64,000 nucleotides of DNA. It comes from a bacterium (GTDB lineage: Bacteria > Vulcanimicrobiota > Vulcanimicrobiia > Vulcanimicrobiales > SCRA01). The notes under the pieces were generated by a model. The model saw only the letters and a program-made list of their open reading frames with translations. It had not been told where the DNA came from and searched no databases. Positions 1 to 8,243 of the stretch are shown piece after piece. Where the stretch lies: contig SCRA01000004.1 in the NCBI GenBank assembly GCA_004297985.1, positions 1-64,000 of the forward strand, given 5' to 3'. Each line of letters begins with the position of its first letter. The first letter of the stretch is position 1. Made by a program: the position numbers and the translations under genes.

Positions 1-99
<99 letters not shown>

Positions 100-114
100 T
101 ATAGCACAGGGCGC

Positions 115-1239
115 CTAATCGCCCGGCGTTGCATGGGTGAGACGGAGCGCCGTGAGCAGCGGCTGCATCGTCGATCCGCCCACGACGATCGTGACGAAGA
201 CCACGCCGGCCGTCGCCGCCACCAGAAGGTCGCGGTACGGCAGTCCAAGCGGCAGACTGAGCGCCAGCGCCATTGCGATGGCGCCGCGCAGGCCGCCCCA
301 GATCAGCACCAGACGCCAACGGCGCGGAGGGCGCTCGGGGCGCGGAAGCAACGCCATCAGAGCGGCGACGGCCACGCCGCGCGCGAGATAGGTCGCCGCG
401 ATCGCCAAGAGTACGGGGAGCCACTGCTGCGCAACCAAGCGGAGATCGATCTGCAGGCCCACGATGATCCAGAGTAGGACGTTTGCCGCGAAGGCAAGGC
501 GGTCCCAGAACCAGACGACCGCGCGGCGCGATCCTGCGCGCCGCTCCCTTGCGTTGAGCAACAGTGCGGCGGCGAGCACGGCGAAGATACCGGAAGCGTG
601 CAGCGTTTCGGCGGCGATGTACGATCCGTATGCAACCGTAAGCGTGAGCAGTGCCTCGAGCCACGGCGCGCGCGCCGCGCGTAGAATGGCGCCGGCAAGC
701 GCACCGACCAACGCGCCGCAAGCGATGCCGACCGCGGTGACGGTGAGAAAGCTCCAGAGCCCGGAAGCCGGATCCAGCGCGGCCGTGCCGCCCGCCGCCG
801 CGACGACGAAGATACGGAAGAGAACGACGGCGATGCCGTCGTTCACCAGACTCTCCCCTTCTATGATAGCGGCGAGCGCCTGCGGCGCACCTAGACGCCG
901 GAAGACGGCGAGCACCGCGATGGGATCGGTGGCCGAGACGATCGCGCCGAAGAGCAGTGCGCTCGACCAGTCGACGCCCCAAAGCCCCCGCACGCCGGCA
1001 GCGGCGAGCGCGGCCGTAGCCAGCGTTCCCACGATCGCCAACAGCGCGATCGGCCGCCAGCGCGCCGTGAGCTCCCGCGTGTTGAACGTCCACGCCGCTT
1101 CGAACAGCAGCGGCGGGATGAAGATCAGCAACACGAGGTCGGGCCGGGGCAGCGGCGCATAGCGCGCCGGTATCAGCCCCAACAGTGCTCCGCCGGCCAC
1201 GAGCAGGATCTCGTAAGGGATGGCGACCCGCTGGCTCAC
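115..1239 (-). CDS. Na+/H+ antiporter, CPA1 family
   Basis: A 374-residue polytopic membrane protein with about a dozen hydrophobic segments and the CPA1 hallmarks SATDP (around residues 102-106) and EGESLVNDG (127-135); the Asp of the ND pair is the usual cation/proton site. It should exchange Na+ or K+ for protons across the inner membrane. I place the start at GTG 1239 because GGGAG lies about eight bases upstream and the GTG overlaps the TGA of the preceding EamA gene (GTGA), indicating translational coupling. An in-frame ATG at 1251 lacks a ribosome-binding site. The substrate ion cannot be read from sequence. Confidence 0.85.
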   Translation of the reverse strand: MSQRVAIPYEILLVAGGALLGLIPARYAPLPRPDLVLLIFIPPLLFEAAWTFNTRELTARWRPIALLAIVGTLATAALAAAGVRGLWGVDWSSALLFGAIVSATDPIAVLAVFRRLGAPQALAAIIEGESLVNDGIAVVLFRIFVVAAAGGTAALDPASGLWSFLTVTAVGIACGALVGALAGAILRAARAPWLEALLTLTVAYGSYIAAETLHASGIFAVLAAALLLNARERRAGSRRAVVWFWDRLAFAANVLLWIIVGLQIDLRLVAQQWLPVLLAIAATYLARGVAVAALMALLPRPERPPRRWRLVLIWGGLRGAIAMALALSLPLGLPYRDLLVAATAGVVFVTIVVGGSTMQPLLTALRLTHATPGD

Positions 1240-2102
1240 CCTCGCTCCCATGCGGCGAGCGCGACGCCCAGCAGCACCAGCGTGCCGCCTGCGAGAAAGT
1301 TGCGCGTAAGCCGCTCGCCAAGCCAGAGTGCGCCGAGCAGCGAGCCCACCACTGGTTGGACGAAGAAGAAGAGCGAGACGAGCCAAGCCGGAAGCCGCTC
1401 AACGCCCTTGTACCAGAGATACCATGCCAGAGACGTGGCGCCGAGACCGAGGTAGAGCACCACGCCTAGCGCGCGCAGATCGAACGTGGTGTGCCGGAAG
1501 AACGACTCGATGATCGCCGGCGGGATGAGAAAGAAACAGCCCCACGCCGCGGCCCACGCGCTGACGGGAAGAGCCCCTTCGCTGCGTACCGCGGGGGCGC
1601 CGGCGACGGTGAAGACCCCCCACGTAACGGCGGAGATCAGCAGCAGCAGAACTCCCCAGCGTCCGTGCGCATCGAGCGCGCCGCCGCCTCCCATCACCAC
1701 GATGAAACCGGCCGCGGCGATGGCGATGCCGACGAATTGCGGCGTGCTGGGCCGCTCGTCGAGGAGAAACGCCCCCAAGACGATGGTGGCCAAAGGCGCG
1801 GCGCTGCCGACGAGCGCCCCAATGTGCGCGTCTGCGAGATCGGTGCCGAGGAACTGCGCGACGATGGTGAGCGCCACCCAGAAGCCTAAGCGCGGACCCA
1901 CGCGACGTGCCTGCGGGTAGACGGCGCCTCCTCCGAAGAGCTGCAGCGCAGCCAGCAGGGCCGCGCCGCCGATCGCGCAGCGTGCGAGGCCCGCAGCCAG
2001 CGGCGGAACGGTACTGAAACCGAACTTGCTGACCACGTACATGACGCCCCAAAGCGCCGCCGAGATCAGCGGAAAGAGCATGTAGCGCCGATCGCTTACC
2101 AC
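1236..2102 (-). CDS. EamA/DMT-family metabolite exporter
   Basis: 288 residues with about ten transmembrane segments in two tandem EamA repeats (roughly residues 8-135 and 150-285), the standard architecture of drug/metabolite transporters. Family members export amino acids or other small metabolites; the substrate here is unknown. No ATG lies at the N-terminus: GTG at 2102 is preceded at good spacing by AAGGGG, and an upstream TTG at 2117 is less likely. The end overlaps the antiporter start. The gene is divergent from the S9 peptidase, with only 50 bases between the two start codons for both promoters. Confidence 0.8.
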   Translation of the reverse strand: MVSDRRYMLFPLISAALWGVMYVVSKFGFSTVPPLAAGLARCAIGGAALLAALQLFGGGAVYPQARRVGPRLGFWVALTIVAQFLGTDLADAHIGALVGSAAPLATIVLGAFLLDERPSTPQFVGIAIAAAGFIVVMGGGGALDAHGRWGVLLLLISAVTWGVFTVAGAPAVRSEGALPVSAWAAAWGCFFLIPPAIIESFFRHTTFDLRALGVVLYLGLGATSLAWYLWYKGVERLPAWLVSLFFFVQPVVGSLLGALWLGERLTRNFLAGGTLVLLGVALAAWERG

Positions 2103-2152
2103 ACTCAACCCCTTCAACGGGAAGAGGGCGATGCCTCGCGAACGGAAGACGC

Positions 2153-4183
2153 GTGACCAGAGCGTTGATGCCTATTGACCTTCTGCGCTTGCGTATTGCG
2201 CAGTCGCCCACCGTCTCCGCCGACGGACGGATCGCCTTCACCGTGCAAGAGAACGACGGCGAGCACGATGAGCGCCTCAGCTCGATCTGGCTGGCCGACG
2301 CCCAGGGCGCACGACGCTTCACGGCGGGCACCAAGGACGCGGCTCCGCGTTTCTCGCCCGACGGATCGATGCTGGCGTTCGTCCGTGCCGACGGTGAGCG
2401 CGGGCGCATCCATCTCGTGCCGCTCTCGGGCGGCGAAGCGCAAGGGCTTGGCGAGGCACGCGAGGGCATCTCGGCGTTGCGTTGGTCACCCGACGGCCGG
2501 CGTCTCGCCTTCGTCGCAAAGGCGGAGCGCGCAACCGAGGCGGGCGTCTATCGTGATGAGCGCAGCGGCGCGCGCCATATCCGCACGCTGCTCTATAAGT
2601 CTGATGAGGAAGGGTTGAGCGACGGGCGCCGCCGCCACCTCTTCACGATCGACCCCGTGAGCGGGGCCACGGAGCAGATCACACGCGGCGAGTTCGACGC
2701 CGGCGCGCCGTGCTGGTCGCCCGACGGGCGCGAGTTGACGTTCGCCGCGCAGATCGGCCTTCCGGAGACGAGTTTTCGCTCCGACGTTTGGGTGGTCGAC
2801 GTCGCGAGTCGCGCGCTGCGCAGGCTGACGCACTCGCTGGGCTGGACCGCATCGCCGGCCTTCTCGCACGACGGGCGGTTCGTAGCCTACGCCGGTCACG
2901 AGCATGATGAAGACGGGCCCGGCGGCTTCCGTAACCTTCATCTCTACGTCGTGCCACGCGAAGGAGGTCGGGCGCGCTGTCTCGATCCGGACGCCGTTCA
3001 CGGCATCGGCGACCACGTGATCACCGACACGCGTGGCCATGGCAACGATCTCGTGGCCTGGAGCGAAGACGACGCGGCCGTCTTCTCGATTGCTACGATA
3101 GAAGGCTCGGCGCACGTGGTTCGCGTCGAAGTTCGCGACGGGACCTGGGCCGGCGTGGTGGGAGACGGTGGGCGCACCGTGCTGGGCGCCGAGATCGGGC
3201 GCGACTGCATCGCCTTCATCTCGAGCGATCCTCGCACGCCGGCGGAGGTTTGCCGTTGCGACCTCGATGGTGGTAATGAACGGCGGCTGACCAACCTCAA
3301 TCCGTGGCTCGCAGAAGTGGAGCTGGCCGTACCGGAGCGCCTGCGCCCGGCGCACCGCGACGGCACCGTGCTCGACCTCTGGCTCATGCGCCCCACGCGG
3401 GAAATCGCTCCCTACCCGCTGGTGCTCGAGGTACACGGTGGGCCGCACGCCAGCTTCGGTCCGGGGTTCTTCTTCGAGTTCCAGATGCTCGCGGGCCAGG
3501 GCTATGCCGTGGCCTACGGCAACATCCGCGGATCGCAGTCGTACGGCGAGCCGTTCTCTCGAGCAATCGCGGGACGCTGGGGGACGGTCGATGCGGAGGA
3601 CGTGCTGACGCTGCTCGACGCGGCGCTGGAGCGCCTGCCCGCCGACTCCGCGCGCGTCGCCCTCGCCGGCGGCTCCTACGGCGGCTTCATGGCGTCGCTG
3701 CTGATGGGGATGGCGCCCGAGCGCTTTGCCTGCGGCATCTCGATGCGCGCCGTCAACGCGATGATCTCGATGATCGGCACCTCCGACCTCGGCTGGTTTC
3801 TGGAGCGAGAGCTCGAGGCCTCACTGCTCGACGGGGAGATCGAGCGGCTCTATGCCGCATCGCCGATCAGCCTTGCCCGTGAATATCGCTCGCCGCTCTT
3901 GATCCTCCACAGCGAGCGCGACTATCGCTGTCCGCTGGGACAGGGCGAGGAGCTCTTCCAACTGTTGCGGCGGCTGGGCAAACAGGTGGAGATGGTTCGT
4001 TTCGAGCGCGATCCACACGGCCTCTCGCGCGACGGCCACCCGCGCAACCGCATCTTGCGCCTGCGTGCCATCGCGCACTGGCTGGCGCGTTGGCTCGGCG
4101 GCGGCGGGGAGCACGCGGAGGAAGCGGGCTGGCTGTTCGCGCCCCTCGAGGGCGAAGGGACGGAACCCCAAAGGATTCCCTAA
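2153..4183 (+). CDS. S9 family prolyl oligopeptidase-type serine peptidase
   Basis: 676 residues. The first ~400 form a WD40-like beta-propeller, with repeated SPDG turns such as RFSPDG and RWSPDG. The C-terminal alpha/beta-hydrolase domain carries Ser508 in GGSYGGFM, Asp590 in SERDYRCP and His622 in DPHGLS, a complete catalytic triad. This matches acylaminoacyl-peptidase/DPP-like S9C enzymes, which trim short peptides. No signal peptide is evident, so it is probably cytosolic. The start is GTG 2153 with GGAAG upstream; ATG 2168 is the alternative. The TAA stop interleaves with the stop of the convergent ABC permease gene (overlap 4180-4183). Confidence 0.88.
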   Translation: MTRALMPIDLLRLRIAQSPTVSADGRIAFTVQENDGEHDERLSSIWLADAQGARRFTAGTKDAAPRFSPDGSMLAFVRADGERGRIHLVPLSGGEAQGLGEAREGISALRWSPDGRRLAFVAKAERATEAGVYRDERSGARHIRTLLYKSDEEGLSDGRRRHLFTIDPVSGATEQITRGEFDAGAPCWSPDGRELTFAAQIGLPETSFRSDVWVVDVASRALRRLTHSLGWTASPAFSHDGRFVAYAGHEHDEDGPGGFRNLHLYVVPREGGRARCLDPDAVHGIGDHVITDTRGHGNDLVAWSEDDAAVFSIATIEGSAHVVRVEVRDGTWAGVVGDGGRTVLGAEIGRDCIAFISSDPRTPAEVCRCDLDGGNERRLTNLNPWLAEVELAVPERLRPAHRDGTVLDLWLMRPTREIAPYPLVLEVHGGPHASFGPGFFFEFQMLAGQGYAVAYGNIRGSQSYGEPFSRAIAGRWGTVDAEDVLTLLDAALERLPADSARVALAGGSYGGFMASLLMGMAPERFACGISMRAVNAMISMIGTSDLGWFLERELEASLLDGEIERLYAASPISLAREYRSPLLILHSERDYRCPLGQGEELFQLLRRLGKQVEMVRFERDPHGLSRDGHPRNRILRLRAIAHWLARWLGGGGEHAEEAGWLFAPLEGEGTEPQRIP

Positions 4184-4992
4184 CTGCCCGTGCCTTGGTA
4201 GCGGTTCAGCCCCACGCGCCAGAACGCATAGGCGGCGGTGAACCAGAGGCCGCCCACCAGCGGCGCGAGCAGTCCCAGCCAAGGAACGACCGTCAGCCCC
4301 TGGTCGCTCTTGTGGAGAAAGTAGACGGCCGGGAAGTAGTTCATGAACGCGTAGGGGAGCACGTAGGCCATCAGGATGCGTACCCCCCGGGTATAGATGG
4401 AGACCGGATAGCGCGTGAACTCTTGCTCCAGCGACATCACTACCCAGCGCAGCGTGTCGACGCGCACGAACCAGAACGAGATCGTGGCGACCATCAGCGA
4501 GACGGCGAGATCGATCAACACCCCTCCCAGCACGATGAGCGGAACGGCCAAGAGAAAGACCCAGTCGACGGCCACGTGGGCGTACCAGGTAGCGAAGCCG
4601 AACCAGACGATGGCGAGCGCGAGCTCGTCGGGCCACTGCTGGTTGGGCACGGTGACGATTTGGAAGAGCACGTCGCGCGGGCGCACCAGGAAACGGTCGA
4701 AGGTTCCTTCCTGCACGTAGACCGGCACGTCGCCGATGCTGAAGAAGAAGAGGTTGTGCGTGCTGTGTCCCAGCATCCACAGCGCGTAGAGAAACGCGAT
4801 CTCGCGAAAGTCCCAGCCCGCGAGGCTGGGGAAGTTGTAGAGCGTGGCGCCGAGCGCCGCCACCGCAACTCCATGGTAGGCGATCGTGAAGGCGAACCAC
4901 ATGAAGAAGTTCGCTTTGTACTCCAGCATCGTCAGCAGGCGGATGCGCCAAGCTTGCGCCACCACGCCTAGCCAGCTCCGCGTGCTACCCAC
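4180..4992 (-). CDS. ABC-2 type exporter permease (COG4587-like)
   Basis: 270 residues with six hydrophobic segments (about 29-52, 64-85, 123-140, 145-170, 203-222, 236-259) and the motif GTFDRFLVRPRDVL near residues 96-110, typical of the ABC2_membrane_6 permeases that form a heterodimer with a sister permease. With the ATPase at 6572-7579 it makes a complete exporter of the uncharacterised COG4586/COG4587/COG3694 type. I choose GTG 4992, which overlaps the preceding permease stop. ATG 4929 would remove the conserved cytoplasmic N-terminal helix. The ribosome-binding site is poor, consistent with coupled translation. Substrate unknown. Confidence 0.8.
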   Translation of the reverse strand: MGSTRSWLGVVAQAWRIRLLTMLEYKANFFMWFAFTIAYHGVAVAALGATLYNFPSLAGWDFREIAFLYALWMLGHSTHNLFFFSIGDVPVYVQEGTFDRFLVRPRDVLFQIVTVPNQQWPDELALAIVWFGFATWYAHVAVDWVFLLAVPLIVLGGVLIDLAVSLMVATISFWFVRVDTLRWVVMSLEQEFTRYPVSIYTRGVRILMAYVLPYAFMNYFPAVYFLHKSDQGLTVVPWLGLLAPLVGGLWFTAAYAFWRVGLNRYQGTGS

Positions 4993-5782
4993 CTTGGACG
5001 ACCACGCGATCGCGCCCGCGGTTCCACGCCAGCGCGGCAACGGCGGCGAAGGCCAGCAGCCACGCCGCCTGTTCGAGCAGGGCGTGACCGATCTGCTGGC
5101 CGCGCAGGAGGCCGAGATAGATCAGCAGCGGCGTCGAGTAGACGGCGGCAAAAGGCAGGTGGAGGAGCACGCTCTGGAAGGCGCCGGGAAAGAAGGCGAG
5201 CGGGATGATCGCCCCCGAGAGCAGGTCGGAGAGCCAGCGCACGACCAGTTGGAGTGCGAAGGTCTCCAGCGTCCAGAAGGCCACGCAGTTCATGCAGAAG
5301 TTCAGCAGAAAGTTCACCGCGTAGCCTAGGGCGAAGGCGGCGAGGAAGGCCGCCGCCGCGCCGGCGGTGGCGGGGCGGTCGACGTGTACCAGCAGCAGCG
5401 CGATGAGCAAGCTGGGGATCACCGTCATGGCATGCAGGAGCGTCATCCCCAAACCGTCGCTGAAGAGGAAGCCGGGAATGCTGATCGGTTTGAGCAGATC
5501 GGTGGCGATCGTGCCCAACCGGAGCTTCTCGCGCAGTTGGCGCGTGCCGTCTACCTCGAAGATCAGCGAGAGCAGCAGGGCCACCGTCGAATAGGTGATG
5601 ATCGCGTGCAACGGCAGGTTCGGCGGCGCCGGATTGTGCGCGTAGAGCGCCGTCCAGAGCGCGCGGATCAGATACACCCGCAGCACGAGCGAGCCGATCT
5701 CGCTGAGCACCTCGACCCGGTACGTCGCCTCGCGCTGAAAGGCTTTCGACGCGAACTGCAGATAGGGCGCTAGGCGGCTAAT
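4985..5782 (-). CDS. ABC-2 type exporter permease (COG3694-like), probable ATT start
   Basis: Sister permease, about 265 residues, hydrophobic throughout, with LRLGTIATDLLKPISIP, the family signature after the first membrane pair. The first ordinary start codon in frame is GTG 5710, but coding similarity clearly extends upstream: the codons before it read LQFASKAFQREATYRVEV, the amphipathic N-terminus these permeases share. No in-frame ATG, GTG or TTG exists upstream. An ATT at 5780-5782 has GGAG nine bases before it and gives the family's usual length of about 265, so I infer an AUU start; CTG at 5815 is the alternative. It lies between the hexapeptide-repeat gene and the first permease, same strand. 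Confidence 0.75.
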   Translation of the reverse strand: MSRLAPYLQFASKAFQREATYRVEVLSEIGSLVLRVYLIRALWTALYAHNPAPPNLPLHAIITYSTVALLLSLIFEVDGTRQLREKLRLGTIATDLLKPISIPGFLFSDGLGMTLLHAMTVIPSLLIALLLVHVDRPATAGAAAAFLAAFALGYAVNFLLNFCMNCVAFWTLETFALQLVVRWLSDLLSGAIIPLAFFPGAFQSVLLHLPFAAVYSTPLLIYLGLLRGQQIGHALLEQAAWLLAFAAVAALAWNRGRDRVVVQGG

Positions 5783-5816
5783 GGTGCTGCGCTCCGTTGG
5801 CGGGGGCCCCGGCAGC

Positions 5817-6575
5817 TCACCGTTTTTTCTTACCAGTCTCGCGGCGTCGCTGCATTTCCTCTAATTCGTAGAACGTCACGTCGTAGACTTTGCCGACGTC
5901 CGCCTTGACGGCCGGCTCCGCGGGGGCGGGATTCTTGGCGGGAACCGGCTTCGCGGCGGTGGGCTGGAGCGTCCCCGTGACGTGGTCCTCGGCATGGGAC
6001 GAGCGCAGAAATGCGCTGTAGAGGGCGGCGATCTCCGCGCCGGCATCCGGCCCGGGAGCAACGTTGAAAACGTACTCGCTGAAGTTCATGGCTTCGAGCG
6101 CCCGACCGATGCGTGCCCCATCGGCCGGCGTGAAGTGCTCCGTGCCAATCACCACACCGCCGATCGGAACGCGCTCCCCCTCGCCAACTTCGCTCTTGAT
6201 GTGCACGAGCGCGTTGACGGCGAGTGAGCTCCCCGCCCCCACGCGCGCGCCGTTGAACACCTTCGCACCAGAGGCGATGAAGCAGCCTGGACCGATCTGG
6301 CAGCCCACGAGATAGGCGCCCGGTCCCACCAGCGAAGCCTCGCCGAGCGTCAGCGGAAACTGCGAGACGGCGCCACCCGACGCACGCAGGACGGCCTGCT
6401 CCATCACCACGCAGTTGGGGCCGATGCGCAGCGGGGCCCCTTCGGCTACCAGCACGGCGCCGTGCATGATCGCGCAGCCTTCATCTATCTCGACGTCGCC
6501 AACGATAGTGGCGGTCGAGGCGACGACGGCGGACTGATGGATGCGCGGGTTCTTTCCCTTGCTCTCGACGATCAC
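5817..6575 (-). CDS. gamma-carbonic anhydrase-like hexapeptide-repeat protein, zinc ligands apparently lost
   Basis: 252 residues. Residues 10-150 are hexapeptide repeats of a left-handed beta-helix (VGDVEIDEGCAIMHG, VGPGAYLVGCQIGPG), as in gamma-carbonic anhydrases. The segment that normally reads VGHGAxxHGC is VGPGAYLVGC here, so two of the three usual zinc histidines are missing and carbonic anhydrase activity is unlikely. The last ~60 residues are a Pro/Ala/Lys linker plus a short charged helix ending in KKKR. Start GTG 6575 follows GGAGGT. It overlaps the ATPase stop by 4 bp (GTGA) and sits inside the exporter operon, so it may be an accessory or scaffold protein; that role is inference. 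Confidence 0.75.
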   Translation of the reverse strand: MIVESKGKNPRIHQSAVVASTATIVGDVEIDEGCAIMHGAVLVAEGAPLRIGPNCVVMEQAVLRASGGAVSQFPLTLGEASLVGPGAYLVGCQIGPGCFIASGAKVFNGARVGAGSSLAVNALVHIKSEVGEGERVPIGGVVIGTEHFTPADGARIGRALEAMNFSEYVFNVAPGPDAGAEIAALYSAFLRSSHAEDHVTGTLQPTAAKPVPAKNPAPAEPAVKADVGKVYDVTFYELEEMQRRRETGKKKR

Positions 6576-7579
6576 GAGCGTAGCACCTCCGGTGGCGAGA
6601 TTCCCTCGAGATAGATGCGCCGGATGATGCCTTCGAGGTCCGGCTCCTCGATCGAGACGTCTTGGACCGGGTAGCGTGCCGCTACGGCGGCGATCAGCCG
6701 GTCAGCGGAGATGGTAGCGCGCTCGAAGGCGAAGCGCGCCACGTTACGCTCGACATGCTCGAGCGTGGCCCCTTCGATGGCCGGCTCTCGCTGCGGTTCG
6801 GCGAACACGACAGTCAGGCGGCGTGTCTGTCCGTAGGCGTCCTTCAGCTCCTCGACGGTACCGTCGTAGAGCAGGCTGCCGCGGTCGATGATGACGATTC
6901 GGCGGCAGAGACGCTCCACGTCGGCGAGGTCGTGAGTGGTCAACAGAACCGTCGTGGCGCGCTGCTGGTTGATACGCAAGATGAACTCCCGGATTGCCTC
7001 CTTGGCCACAACATCGAGGCCGATCGTCGGTTCGTCGAGGTAGACGATGCGCGGGTCATGCAGCAAGGCGGCCGCGAAGTCGCCGCGCATGCGCTGGCCC
7101 AGCGAGAGTTGGCGTACGGGGGTGTCCAGGAAGTCGTCCATCTCGAGAATCTCGATGAACTCGTGGAGATTCTCGAGATAGCGCCGCCGCGGGATATCGT
7201 AGATGGCGCGCAGCAAGTCGAACGACTCCCGAAGGGGGAGGTCCCAGTAGAGCTGGCTTCGCTGGCCGAAGACCACGCCGATGTTGCGTGCGTTCTCGCT
7301 GCGTCGCCGCCACGGCACGAAGCCCGCCACCTCGACGACGCCGGAGGACGGCACCAGGATCCCCGTGAGCATCTTGATCGTGGTCGACTTCCCTGCCCCG
7401 TTGGGGCCGATGTAGCCGACCAGCTCGCCGGCGGTCACGTCCATCGACACGTTGGAGACGGCTACGGTCTCGGCGTAGACCGGCGAAAGCAGGGCGCGCA
7501 GCGCGCCGGCGATGCCGGGGCGGCGCTGTGGGCGGCGGAAGACTTTGCGCAAGTCGCGTGTATGAACGATCGGCTTCAT
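6572..7579 (-). CDS. ABC exporter ATPase (COG4586-like)
   Basis: 335 residues. Walker A GPNGAGKST at 58-66, ABC signature LSLGQ at 158-162, Walker B IVYLDEP at 178-184, followed by a TTHD switch. An insertion before the P-loop (residues ~15-40, rich in Arg) and the phrase VVFGQRSQLYWDLP are typical of the COG4586 ATPases that drive COG4587/COG3694 permeases. It is the first gene of the operon running leftward (ATPase, hexapeptide protein, two permeases). ATG 7579 is preferred; an upstream in-frame ATG at 7636 would overlap the divergent kinase start. Substrate of the exporter is unknown. Confidence 0.85.
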   Translation of the reverse strand: MKPIVHTRDLRKVFRRPQRRPGIAGALRALLSPVYAETVAVSNVSMDVTAGELVGYIGPNGAGKSTTIKMLTGILVPSSGVVEVAGFVPWRRRSENARNIGVVFGQRSQLYWDLPLRESFDLLRAIYDIPRRRYLENLHEFIEILEMDDFLDTPVRQLSLGQRMRGDFAAALLHDPRIVYLDEPTIGLDVVAKEAIREFILRINQQRATTVLLTTHDLADVERLCRRIVIIDRGSLLYDGTVEELKDAYGQTRRLTVVFAEPQREPAIEGATLEHVERNVARFAFERATISADRLIAAVAARYPVQDVSIEEPDLEGIIRRIYLEGISPPEVLRS

Positions 7580-7634
7580 CGTAGGCGCCGGTCTTTGGCA
7601 GGCGACGAGGGAGCCACCTGCGGAACCTGACGCC

Positions 7635-8243
7635 ATGGTCGTCGCGTTCGCTCGCCAGTTTGGCAGCGGTTCGAACAGGGTCGCGGTCGCCGTCGCTCGG
7701 GAGCTCGGGTACGAGCTGATCGACGATCAGTTGCCCGAGGCGGTGGCGGTGCGCCTGGAGACCAGCCCCGAGGACGTGCGCGGACGCGAGGACCGGGCGC
7801 AGTCCTTTGGCGAGCGGCTGTTGCGCTCGCTCCAAGCAGGCACGCCCGAGGTCAATGCCGCGCTTCGCAGCGCCGACGATGAGGTGATTCGCGAGATCGA
7901 GCGCTTGGTGCGCGAGTACGCAGACCACGGCAACTGCGTGATCATCGGCCACGGGAGCACGCAGATCTTACGCGGTCGCTCCGACGTTCTCACCGTGCTG
8001 GCGCACGCCCCCCTCGAATGGCGGGCGCGGCGGGTCGCCGACTGGTGGAACGTAAGCTACGATGTGGCGCGGGCGGAAGTAGAGCGCGTCGACCGCGCCC
8101 GCGCCGCCCACATGCTCGAGCACTACGGCCAGGAGCTCACCGACATGGGCACCTGTACCATCGTCGTGGACACGCAGGCGCTTGGCTTCGATGCGGCGGC
8201 AGCGGCCATCGTGGCCGCGGTACGAGCGAAGACGGCGGCGTGA
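7635..8243 (+). CDS. cytidylate kinase-like family protein
   Basis: 202 residues with an N-terminal phosphate-binding loop RQFGSGSNRVA (residues 7-17), close to the REFGSGGREIA loop of the cytidylate-kinase-like family (PF13189), then a helical lid region and a late Arg-rich segment (EWRARRVADWW). Members resemble nucleoside monophosphate kinases, but their substrates are mostly untested. The second Gly and the Arg of the usual loop are altered to Ser-Asn, so activity should not be assumed. Its stop overlaps the start of the MFS gene (GTGA), indicating coupled translation. Confidence 0.7.
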   Translation: MVVAFARQFGSGSNRVAVAVARELGYELIDDQLPEAVAVRLETSPEDVRGREDRAQSFGERLLRSLQAGTPEVNAALRSADDEVIREIERLVREYADHGNCVIIGHGSTQILRGRSDVLTVLAHAPLEWRARRVADWWNVSYDVARAEVERVDRARAAHMLEHYGQELTDMGTCTIVVDTQALGFDAAAAAIVAAVRAKTAA

